A stretch of DNA of 64,000 nt from Pampus argenteus (Eukaryota > Chordata > Actinopteri > Scombriformes > Stromateidae), in NCBI GenBank assembly GCA_036937835.1, contig CM072873.1, forward strand, positions 14,310,001 through 14,374,000, given 5' to 3'. The notes beneath the pieces are model-generated. The model did no database searches, was not told the origin of the DNA, and saw nothing but the letters and a program-made list of their open reading frames with translations. Each line of letters opens with the position of its first letter. Within the stretch, counting starts at the first letter, position 1. This document shows, piece after piece, positions 28,401 through 41,200 of this stretch. Made by a program: the position numbers and the translations under genes.

Positions 28401-29996
28401 CCTGAACCTCACCCACACACAGAGGCACTTAAAAATAGATGCGAGAACACAACGTAAGAATTGAGCTAATAGTGTATCAGATATCATGAGAGGAGCCATC
28501 TTAGGGCTTTCTTTTGATTCTCTGCTGGGCGATGTGTGTTCCACCGTCAGACAGAATAGTGCATTAATCGTATGCAAATGAATCCTAGTGACAGAAAGAC
28601 AGAAAAAACATAAACAAGGCGGCTTCTTGAACTTCTCAAGCTTTTACTCAACAACAGCAATACTGTATGTAGTTTATGTACAGATTGAGCCTGAAGCTTA
28701 GACCATAGGGAAAATGATAAACTGAAGGATTTATCATTTGATATCCCTTCATTCTTTTCGATTACATGTCACAGCCAAGCTCAGTGAGAGTTCAAAGATG
28801 TCATTTAAAATTACAGCTTAGTCTCTGTAGCGTAACGAGATTATGGGACACTCAATGCTGTTTCAGGCTAAATGTATGGCAAAAGCAAAAGTACATTTCA
28901 GTGGTAAACAACAAAGCCTTCAACCTCACCATGAGACCTGCAACACTATCGTACGTTATGAGAAGAAAAAAAAACACTTTCAATCTCTAAAAGAAAATCC
29001 AATTTCTCAATGTGCTGAATTGAAATTGGATTCAGGCCAACCTTGCAATGTTCAATAACAGGCTGAGAAAAAAGAAGAAAATCATTTCAGTGCATCACAC
29101 AGACACACAGGAGGAACAAACTCTCTCGACCTCCAGCACTCCCACTTCTTGTGTCTAACCTCAGTCTGGCTGAGCTGGCACTGATGACCGCATCAAATTA
29201 TAATGTACTACCCATTTTCTGCAAGTTCAATGCAATTTTTATGCCCTAAAACTGAAATCTGATCCGAGTTTCTCAGTGTTTGTCATGTCCAATGTTTGTA
29301 TTGTCTGCCATCAGTAGTTTGGATTTTGACAGATTTGGGAATCTACACATGAGCATATATTTTGTCTTTCCTTTTTCCAAATGTTTTCCCGAGAGTGTCA
29401 GTGGTTTGGTGACTGTGGGGAACAAATACCACACGTCATCACTCGCTGCTCTTTCCTATATTTCAGATATTTGGGATGGTTTTCGTGCTAAAAAAATGAA
29501 TCCTTTCCCCACAGCTATAAACCAGACGGATGACAAAATGATGCTTCTTCACAGTCAATGTGTAGTTGAGTCTGTGCAAAAAAACAACAGGTTCAACAGA
29601 GGTTAATAACTGTCACAATAACACATTTCCCCACTTTCAGTCTTTATGTTAAGCTAGGTTAACTACACAGACATTGTCTAACTTTAAGATTTGTGTTTCC
29701 CCTAAAATGTCTACTTTGCAAGTAGCTTCTATCCATTTTTCTTCCATTCAACATTTTTGTTTTCTGCTGTATAATGCCCATTGTTTCCATAATGGACCAC
29801 AAGCGTGGCTCTATACGTTTAGTCTTGTTTCAATATGTTTAGGGATTTACACCAGCGACCTTTAGGTCACTTTGAAGTTACCAGGCTTGACCGCTGCAGG
29901 CAGGCTGAGTCAAGCTCAAACCAAGAAGGATCTGATTACCTCTAATATTTGAAACACAAGACAAGCAGCAAATCGACAGATGCCTCACATAAACAT

Positions 29997-30038
<42 letters not shown>

Positions 30039-30048
30039 GCTCACACAG

Positions 30049-30079
<31 letters not shown>

Positions 30080-33000
30080 ACTAAGCATACATGAACACTA
30101 ATGGGAAATGGTTCAGTGTGCTTTGGGATTTGTTGATGTGAGGCCAACAAAATAAATGATAATAGTATTTAATTCAGACATATTGGTTTGATATATATAC
30201 ATACACTGCATGAATATTTGTTTCTTCTCCTCTGATGTAACAAGCAACCATCAGTTATGAATAAAGTGCAGTGTGAGAGAGAGAGAGAGAGCACAGCTTA
30301 ATTTGAGTGCATTAAGAGCCAATTTTGTGCATGTCACTGATTCTTCTGTGCTGACATTTCCATGAGTGCACCACATTCAGGAGAGTTAAAGCATCAGAGG
30401 ATCAGCTCAACAGATTAATGCATTTCAATACCACATTTATGTATTTCATGTAGCCATTCGCCAATTTTTCACACTGTTTTGCAGTCTAGCTATTGTTGAA
30501 TCTAAGCAATAATCTGACATAAATTACTACCAACAACTCAATTCATTTAGAGGTTGGTCTATTTGAAAATTGAAATTTACTAAATAAAAAGAAGGCTGGT
30601 TTTCAAAATATATATTTTAAACTATAAAATAATACATTGGGAATACAGTATGGCAGTGCCTGAAGTCCCTGTGCTGACCATGCAAACACCAGCACATTGC
30701 ATCACTGAAGACTGCTGATGGATGAATGCATAGACAGATAAATGCAACATCAACCGTTTCGGCCCATTTCTGCCATACGTCAATGTGTCCGCCATATTGG
30801 TTTGCAAGCCTAGCATACCTCTGATGACGTGATTCAGACATCTTACTAGTCCAGTCTTCTAAGTTTATGGCAAGTTGCCCGGTCCAATAAAGTGGCAAGG
30901 TTGATGTACGATCCAGCAGCCAATGTGACATCTACGTATATACTGTATGTCTGTGGATGGATGTGTCTTAGATGCTGCCATGTAGTTCAAAAGAACTGCT
31001 ATCAGGAGATTTTATTGGACATGTAATTAATGACATTTCCCTTCAGTGTTCCTTAAATCATTCATGAATGATGATGATGATGATGATGCAGTATGACAGG
31101 GAGGGTTATTGTGAAGTTATTTAACTAGCATGATTGAGCTCCTACATGGTTGTAATATGACAAAGAGATCATACATGATGAAGTATATTAGAACACTTCA
31201 AAGTGTATTATCTGACAGATACAGAAAGGTACAAGGTAGAGCCTTATCATTTTTAAAAAGTTCATTTAGTCGTTTAGTTTAACTGTTTCAATGAGTTATT
31301 ATTAGGTGACTAAGCAGCATTGTTGTATGGTTGCTATGGTTACCTGCATTCTAGATGCATTTAACGCATTTAGAATGAAAGTTCTAAACCAGTGAGCATG
31401 GAACGTTAGGTGTGTGTAACCATAGCAATGGTGAAACAGTTAATCAGACCTTTGAGGTGTCCTATTCCGCAATTTGAATGGACACTTGCCAGCCAATCAC
31501 AGTTAGTATTTTCTGTAGTCATGATATAATTGGAAACTGCTACTTTTGGCATTGCTCCATATCAATCCGTTTTTACGCTCTGTAGCAATCCCCACCCATC
31601 TGCTGTCAAATTATGCGCTTTATAAACGCAATCCACAGCCCTTTGTGAGAGTGCAACAGTGCAACATTTAAGACATGATTGTAATTGCTGTTTGTTTATC
31701 GCTCCACCGCGGCGCACACATCTGTGTCTCCTCTCTGATGAGGCGACATTGTCATCCTCCTCATCACATCCTTTCAAATTTACGAGTGAGATTTAGTTGA
31801 GGAAACGTGTTACACCCGTCACACACACACACACACAGCGGCACATGGCGGTTGACTGGAGGGTTACTGTCACTATGGCAACTGGGTTTACACATACTGC
31901 AGCATAGTGTACATATAACGTGTGCATGCAAATATTGAAAGGAAATCTTTTTACATACTTTCGACATCAAAGCGGGAGGAAGAGCAGTGGTCACAATATC
32001 CTGCCTGCCCGCCAGGCGCAGACTAGAACCCGAGATGCTCACGTTACAGAGGAATACTGATTTCCAGCTATTTAAATACACCACACTACAAACACATAGC
32101 TTGTCATACACACTTCTCCAGAGCTGGTGGCATCCTACTCTAAAACATACCACATACACTGCCTGGAATGACTGACATGCCATTCCCTAACTGAGCTGAA
32201 GCCTTCCCCACATGCCTCAACTGCTGCAGAGGGTCGATGGCAAACTAAATGCATGACTGACTTCTTTCCAAGACATTTCTGCTTTGTTGAGCAATATTTA
32301 CTGAGGAGAGACAGAAGATTAGTGAGATTTGACACAGATAGAGAGCTGTGAACCAAAACTACATCATAAACTTACTCGCTATAAACAATGCATACTAATC
32401 TTCATAGTTTGGGCTGTGCTGTTTTGTTCAGACAGGAAATGGTAGTGTAAAATTAGGAAAGTAAACAAAGTCCATATTTTGTTACTCACAAAAAACAATG
32501 TTCAAGTTGCAGTTTTGCTGTTCCAGTTTTGGGTTTCAATAAAAACATTTACAGGGAGTTATATTATCTAGAATAACCAGCATCATAGCATCTCCACCCC
32601 CCCCTTTCTTGACCAAATCACTGGTCTTATGCACTACTGAGCTTAACTAACTATGAGGGTGCATGTTTGTGACAAAGACTGAGTGAGCTTATATGATGCA
32701 GAGAGAGGGACCAGAGACAGAAAGAGAAACAGAATGAAGCAGACAGTGACAGGGTGCATGAGAAAAAGGAGGAAAAGTGAAAGTTATATAATGAGCGTGT
32801 GTTATTGAATGCAAAAGACAGAAAGAGTAAGAGAAAAGCACTTGCACAGTCACAGCCCGATGCAACAACTTACTTTAGATGGTACAAAAAAAACAGATTT
32901 GACAGCCAGACCATATTTCTCAGGATTTTGGTTTCAAGACTTCTGCCAGCCTGCAACTCCCAATTACTGCACCTTCCCAGAGAATACTCACTCACCCAAA

Positions 33001-35242
33001 AATAAAACTTTGACAAGAAAGATTACTTTTACTCAGTGAGGGGCTATTTTGTTCACTGGTGCTGTTATGATTGGTGTTAAAGTAAAGGCTATATAAAATC
33101 TGAAAGTCTAAGACAATTTCATGTTGAGTTAGATTTACTCTTATCTATAGTTTTTTATGGGTGGAGACAAATCAATTTATCTCTACCTTTCTGCAACAGA
33201 TGAGGATGCCTAAGTAAACACTGCTTTTTCACAAGCCAAGTGTGAAACACTGTTCTTATAATATAAACTGTCTTCAAAGTAGAAATTATAATTGTTGACT
33301 AATAATACTGATAATAAACATTTTAAAAGATCCTTATACCTGCTTACAACTACATTATAGTGTATTATAAACCATTTATTAAATGATTATATACTGCTGT
33401 CAACATCAGCACAGAGGATGACCCCCTAGTTCTCCAACACTGGCCTCTAATACAGCGATGCTCGTTTATCGTCTATATGTCATTCAACTGTTATGAGCCT
33501 ATTGAATAAATGTCATCATCACACATCTGTCCCAGATATATGGGCTAGTAGAGGCCTAGTAAACATACTAGTAGGTTCAGGAGGCTGTTATCACCCTTTT
33601 ATTTCAGTGAGTTAATGCTGCTGGAGCCTCGCAGGTGCAGAATGTGTATGATGTTTAGTCGGTCAGTTACTACCTTTGAGGCTTTCTATCGTTGCTATGG
33701 TGGTTGCTATGGATCCACCCAAAAGTATTTTCCTCATTGTCATCATGTTAAGGTTTTCTTTTAATAATATCATTAACATTGCTGATTTGTATCAAGCTGT
33801 ATGGCGCAGAACTTGACAGTCACGTGACACAACACACGCCTGCTGCGCCTACTAGGCTCCACCAACACTGGCTCACTGATATAAACAAAGTAGGCCTCTA
33901 CTTGCCAATATATATCTTGGACAGATGTGTGATGATGACGTCTATTTTAATACGCTGACTGGGTGCAAAAATTTCATTGCTGTAAGTATTTCCAACTGTC
34001 ATTTTTTAGAAGGAGAAAAGTTGACGACCATTACTACACATGAAGGCGAGCAGCTACCGACAGCAGGATATGAGGCTAATGGAGCTTGTCAAAACTGATT
34101 AGAATTAAGTGAGGAAACCCCCCCTGTAGTGAGCCAGCTCATGCTGCACAATTACACAGCAGACATCCCAGAAACTTCACACAAGGTCGCAATGTCTTGT
34201 GGATCCATAAACATCTCAGACAGTTTTTAAACTACACATACTGTACTCTGCAAACTCTGGACATAGTCTGAAATCAGTCCTTTCTCCATAGTGCGAACAT
34301 GTACTTAGAGCAACAGCAGAATCATAGCAATCAGATGCATCATGAACAAAAGACTTTAAAAAAGCAACTTTTTGTGCAACCAAGGAAACAGCATCATTTA
34401 TTTTTTAGTGCAATGTTTTGTTATTATTTTATTTGTGTGTTTACTTCTTTTTAAACCTTCTGCAAAGATTAATTTTCATTCAATGTGTTTATTCCTGCTG
34501 GGAGATTACAAAACTGTAGCACACCACTGACTCTAGGCGTTGCTCCTGTATCACTTTTATCATGACAACAACTCAGCGTTGGTCAGTTTAAAACGCACAA
34601 CTTCATTATTGTAAGCTGACAGTACAGCTCACGACTCTGTAGCATTGTTGGTTGCTGCACAGTTTAGTCTGAATATTGGAGCGCTGAGGACTAAAAATGA
34701 ACACATTAGCATATAGTTAAAAATCTGCAGCCCTGATGGGAGTTTACCATTTTATCCACTGCAGTGTTAGTACCCTGATCTACTTACTGAGCTGCACAGG
34801 ACAGGCCTGGCAACACCCTGATAACAATGTGTCAGAATCACACATATGCAAGTTGTAGCAGGTGAATATGGTCCAGGCTGAGCTTTGCTTGTGGTAAGCA
34901 AACCAAACAGTCTTTATTCACACATTCAGACACACACACACTATAATCAATCTGCTGTGGTTCTTTCCCATTATTCAGACGTGTGCCGGGGGCTCTCCAG
35001 TGCTCAGCTGCTCATGCAATATTCAGCTGTGGGATTTACCGGCTGGTTGAGGAGACCATGTAGTGAAGTGACAGAGCAGAGCCTGGTAGGGTTGTGTATA
35101 TGTGTTTTTGTGTAGACTGGTCATGAAGCTCTGGACACACCAAGCCCAAAATAGATTTGAGTTCAACCTTCAATCTAACAAGGGAAGACAGCTTTGACAG
35201 TGAGAGTACAAGAGTGTGAATGAATGTGAGCTGAACTACTGT

Positions 35243-35283
<41 letters not shown>

Positions 35284-38200
35284 AAAACAGACAGTTACCA
35301 TTCTGCCCCTGTCAAGTAAAAGACTTATTTTCATTGTGTCTAATTGAGGAAATCTAGTCAGCCATGTGTTCTAGATAAAACACACAAACATATTGTGATC
35401 ACTGGGAGTTGGGAACTTACGGGGATGTATGTCTGTTGATCTCAGAGTTCCAAAACCTGAGATCAACGTATGTAGAAATGATCCCTACAAGTCAAAAGAC
35501 AGGGCTTCAACCTGCTCTGAACACTTTGTGATGTTTCATCATGTTCATCATATCGTAACACATGCCTGTGAACTGCCGTCTGTTCTGCAGCCTTTGTTGG
35601 TTTTTCAATGTGTTGTTTGCATTATCCACTTGCATATTTCCGATCAGATTTCAGGAGTTAAACTTCACATTTGCAGTAAAGAATGGAAAAAAACCAGTGA
35701 AATACTACTACTATAGTTTGTTACATGGTTTGTTTATACAGCCTCCCAAGATAACCACGAATAACCAGCTGTAGCTGCAGCATGAATGTAAAGGAAACTG
35801 AACTTTCAAATATAGTTAGGTTTAGGCATGCGCAAGTGGGATGGTTCGGGTTAGGGGTTATGTAGCGTCATGTAGTAAAGTGGGTGTGTAGATGCTGCAA
35901 GGCTGCAGCTGGACCCTTCTCAAGGTGGCCAAGGGGCAGCTTCCAAGAGCTGGCCAATCAGAACAGAGTGGGCTCATCGCGAGGGAGGCCTTAAAAAGAC
36001 AGGAGCCAAAATGTGTCTGTTTCAAGCAGAGGCTGAACTGAAAGTATAAAGTATAAGTATAAGTTTTTTAATCATGCAAAGATATTCCAGTAGAGCCCCA
36101 GATTAAAAACCTAGAAATGTGCTTCATATGCAATGTGCACGATCAAACTTTTACCCAACGGCAGCAACACTGTATGTAGATTACGTACAGATTGAGTCTG
36201 AATCTTTGACCATAGAGTTTTAAGAAGTTTTTTTTTTGTAACCCATAAAAATATATCACAGTGGAGCCCCCAGAATAAAAATAAAGACCTGGAAATGAAT
36301 GACATGTCCCGATTAAATGTTCTCCAACTCACTCCTTCATTTGGAGTTGTCAAGGTCAAAAGTGGACATGACAACATCAATGTGATGCGTTTGCACACAC
36401 AAACAGCATTATGACACACTTTGAAACTACACATTCAAAACAAAAGCACACATGCATGCACTCATACACATTCACTCCTCCCTTTGAAGTCGCTGAGGTT
36501 CATACATAACCCGTCTCTCTCTGTTGCTCATGAATAATAAACAGACGACTGGAGGCAAAGTCTAAACTCCATGCTGAATGGTGCCCTCGCTTCCTATAAA
36601 TCATGCTCATATTTGCCCAATGAATCCGTGTCAGTAGATCATTAAGCTCTGAAGGCCAACAGAGCAGAAAGTGATAGATACAGCTCAGCTTTAGCCTCTT
36701 CACACCTTATCCTCTGTCTGTGCAACAAGCTTTTATCATGAAAAGAGGTGAGCAGGAAACTGGTTACTGGTGAAGGAAAGAACGAGAGTACTTCAACTGT
36801 ATCTTTAAAGCACAGAGGGAAAATGTAGGCTGGGATTCTACCTTGGTATTTCCTAATTGGCTCTAAGGGGGGAAATTGCATAAAAGGAAGCCAATGTGAA
36901 TGAATGTGTGCACATGTATGAGACAGAGAGAAAGAGCAAAACAGAGGAGACTGGAGTTTGCTGAAATAAACAGTGTAACAACAGATGCACATGTTAAATC
37001 ACAAAATATGACTTCTAACATAAAAGTCAACTTAACAAAAAGTCACATGATGCATGAAGAATCATGAGCTGCATTTTAGCATAATATTCATTTAATTGGT
37101 TCGGTGTAAACAACCTGTGTGTGTGTGTGATGTGTACATGAGAGAGAATTTAAATTTTTAATTTGTACAGCAGGATAATAACAAGCACAAAAAGCTTCAG
37201 AAGGATAACCCCAGGGGTCTAAAACATAGAAGACATCTCAAAAATGAAATTGAAAAACAAAAGAGAAAATAAGATGACAAAAATCAAAACTAAATTGGAT
37301 CAGAAAGAAAATAAATGACAGCAGAACTCAGCCTGGAAAGAAACAAAATCCAGCAAAATAGTAAAAAGGTTTCATCTACAGTTTTGACAGGTAGATGGGT
37401 AGAAATACACAAAAAGAGACAAACAAAGAGGAGGAGAAAAGGACAAAGAACAAGAAGGTGAGTGATAAAGGTGAGGGGTGAATTGGATGGTGGATGCCAC
37501 ACTTTTCGCTGCGGAGACTGGGAACATACAGACCCCGAGGATACAGAGCATCCCTCCTCCACTTAAACTCGACCATGAATTTCCTCACACGCGACCTCCC
37601 CCTCAGCTCCCCTCACACCCTGGCCTGTGTCCCTAACGTCACTTCGACAGCTCAATAATTGACTGCTTATCTTTTATTAATAGAGGGAGCCATTAGGCCA
37701 CAGAGCCATGTCTGGGATTCGGGCCTGCATATGCTCCAGGACAAAGCACTGCTAGGCACCTCCTTTTTCTTTTTGTCTTCATATTTTGGCATCTGCTCAA
37801 TGCTTCACTGTAACACAGCCTCTTAATTAGCATGATGCACAACAGAGGTGTCCTCAGAGTCAGTGTAGTGATGTTACTCACAATGCAAAGGCAATGCTAT
37901 CATCTCAAAGCAGCAGAAAATGAGTGGGTTTATTTTAAAAACACCTTCCTAAAATGTCTGTTTCTGGGAGAGAGAGATGTAACATTAATATTTGAAAACT
38001 ACAGAAGGCAGAGAGTAGCTTCTGTAATTTTCAGTGGAAAGAGATAAACAGTATCAAATAGTTTTTGTATGATTTAATTTCAATATCTGACTCTCTCAGA
38101 TAACAGATTTGTTGTTTTGCCAAGATTCCAACTTGACTGCCTCACCGATTTCTCAGTTTAGCCTCACAGAACAAAAACAGAAAGAAAGAAGCTTATTGAT

Positions 38201-41200
38201 CAAAAAAAAATCTTTATTTTCCTTTAATAAAAACAATCTGAAAGGTATTGTGTCTTTCTATTATAGACAGCTTTCACAGAGATCATTGTTGGTGACAAAG
38301 TAGGAAGGCCAACAGACAACAAAATTCAAAATGTTGATATTTAACAAGTACAATATTTACCACGTTCACCATCTTAGTTTATGGTATTAGCATGCCAACA
38401 TTAGCAAATTACCACTAAACACAAAGTACAGCTGAGGCTGATGGTAATGTCATTTGTTTGGTCATAAATCAGTGCATTGGAATAATTCAAATTTTGACCT
38501 GATTATGGTGCAAGATGGGTGATGGGAAAGTAGGGTGGGAAAAAAATATTAAAATAGAAAAAAATAAAAAAAATAAAATAGGAAGTTGTATATAAAATTC
38601 AACGTCATCAACGCTGAACTTGCATCAAGATAATGAGATAATAATAAGATGAGAATAAAAGATACAGCACCAGTCTATATTTGAGTGAATGCACTAGTTG
38701 GCGCAAAAAGCCATTATTTGATCCATGTTGTCTAGTTTCCCAATTGACCAGCAAAAGTCAATAAACTAGTGTTTATTAGTGAATCTAAACAGCAGTATTG
38801 AGCAGGCTAATTCACCCTGAACTCTGGAGTGAAAAAAGGACAAACATCAATAACAGTGCCCCTTACTATCGTCCAGTCTGTGTAAACTGGGACTGAGGCT
38901 GATGGTGTTTATGACCTTTAGTACCTGCAGACACCAAAGCTGCTGAACAACAAAACCCCACTAAAGCAGTAAAGGGAGTCTTTTCCTCCAATAAAAGCAC
39001 TGCAGGGGAGATAAGAGTTATTGAAGGTGCACTCAGGCAAACACAGCTTTGTGTTTTCAGCCGTCTGTCCTGCAAAGACACAGTCGCTATCAAACTGATC
39101 AGATGGACACTGCAGCTTTCAGCAGGGATGAGGACATGCAAACTGTGGATGAGAGTCAGTAAGCTAAAAATATAGGCCTTCATTTTAAATTTGAATATAT
39201 GAATGTTGGAAACAACTATGTGATGTTCACTGCTGACTCTTGTTTTATAATATATCATTCAAACAGATTTATTTTAGGAGTGACTAAGACTGTTCGTTAG
39301 TTGGTCTATGACAACTATTGGATTTCAGTGGAATTTTGCACAGATATTTTATTTCAAAAACTAGAGTTTCAACCTCCTCTGAACACTTTGTTTGTTAAGG
39401 TTTTTTTTTTACCTTGCTGAATTCGGCTCTATTCTGTAGCCTTGACTGCTAAAGTTGTTAGCATAGGTTTTTTTCCCCAATATTTTAGATCAGATTTCAG
39501 CTTGAACATGTATGAATATATTTAAGAAGTTGATATTTCGAGTAAAGAAATCTTACTTCTATAGTTTGTTTCATGGTTTATTGATCTTCCCAATAGGCTG
39601 GAAAATTGGCTGTGACACACCTTTTGGGAGCTGGCCAATCAGAACAAAGTGGGTACACTGGGAAGCGGGCCTTAAAGGTACAGAAACTAAAACAGCCTGT
39701 TTCAGAGATCAACTGAGGAGCTGCATAAAGGGCCAGTATAAGTGTAAAGCATGTAACGACTTTTCAGTATATAGATAGTATCCTAGATTTGAAAATATAG
39801 ACCTGGAAATGTGCATCACATGTCCCCTTTAAGTTTATGAGATAATACGTGCAAAACTAAGGACATTCCCATTAGATGTACTAGTGTCTGAAACTTACTG
39901 AAGATAACAAACTGTTTTCTGTGCTCAGTGAAATATACAAATAATTAGCTGCAGTATATTGAGGAGCCATCCACACCGAAAAAGCTTAATAATCAAATCT
40001 CCATGATTCTACGCTTTGCCATGATATTTGATGGCAGCATGAGGAGAGGCAGAAAGAGAAAACATTGGGGCAGCACTGATGTAGAGCTACGTTTCAGGAG
40101 AAGAAACATGTTTATATCTATAATAAATGTAATACATCAAAATTGCAACACAGGGACATATGAATCTACTTCATTGGTTCACAGTAAGAGTGACCTAGAA
40201 ACAATTAAAACTACGATGGATACTGAAACCAATTTTATCTCGAGGGAGATTTGTACACGTGTGGTTTGCACATATTGTTTGTGTATTGGACAGAGAGGTG
40301 AGTGGATCCACTTGTGTCACAAAAGAAAGAAAACTTAAGTATGTAGGTTATGAGTGTGTTCTGGGGTCTGTGGTTAAACCAGCTGATGCAAAAATGGGGG
40401 GTGGAGGGTGTGTGTGTGTGTGTGTGTGAGGGGGTGGCATCATGAAACCAGTTGAGAGCCAAGTCGTTGTTTCATGTTTTTCACAGCCAAAGTGTGGAGA
40501 ATCTAATCCACTCAACACAAACTGATTCATGACCTCTGGGACCCCCGGGGGGCTGCTGCAGCAGAAACCGGAATACAAATGAAAGCTTTGTATGCAGCGA
40601 TCTGCAGTATGCCGCTCCACCCATGATGCCAGACTGTTGGCCACCTACTTTAATCATCTTTAGGCTAAAAAAAAGAAAATCATGGCACTTTCAGCTAATC
40701 TGTGCCCAGAGTTTATATCCAACGAAATTGAAATAATCATGAGGAAAGATGTTCATGTGTGGTCACTTTGTTCATCCAGAAATATTCAAACGGACACAAA
40801 TTTTGCATGTGTGTGTGTGTCCATAAGACCTTTTAACCTAGCTGCGGGGATTTGCTCCCATTAAACAGCAAACACTTCAGATCCCCATTAGACCAGGAGC
40901 AAAGCAAAGTTGTCCTAGCTCATCATGAGTAGTCTGTAAATTAACTGTGCAGTTACAACATCTGTGCTAATCTCTGTATTGTGTGGTTGAAGAGCCCTCA
41001 GGAAGAATCCGACAGGCTTCGGCATTATACGACTACTGGAAATGGACACGCAGAGCACTCTGTCCATTTATGTCAGTGTTTATTGACTGAAGTGGCTGAA
41101 AGGGACACATTTCAGTTAATTTAATCTGATGGGCTGCTAATGGTCTTTATGAACTAAATGTGAGTTTGAATTATATTTAATGCAATATGTTTTAAAGGAA

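Noticed and set aside
30001..30076. Possible CRISPR-like or satellite array
   Set aside because: It is a simple dinucleotide repeat, with no spacer and repeat structure.
29878..30150. Minus-strand frame with VCVCVCVC and ERERER runs
   Set aside because: It is a translation of the TC/AC microsatellite.
31324..31430. Pair of full RFX X-boxes
   Set aside because: Only the TTGCTATGG half matches well; the second half (TTAC) departs from the GYAAC consensus, so I report the inverted repeat but not a binding site.
32809..33039. Overlapping short plus-strand frames
   Set aside because: Overlapping frames without homology in pacs2 intron 1; no splice or promoter context.
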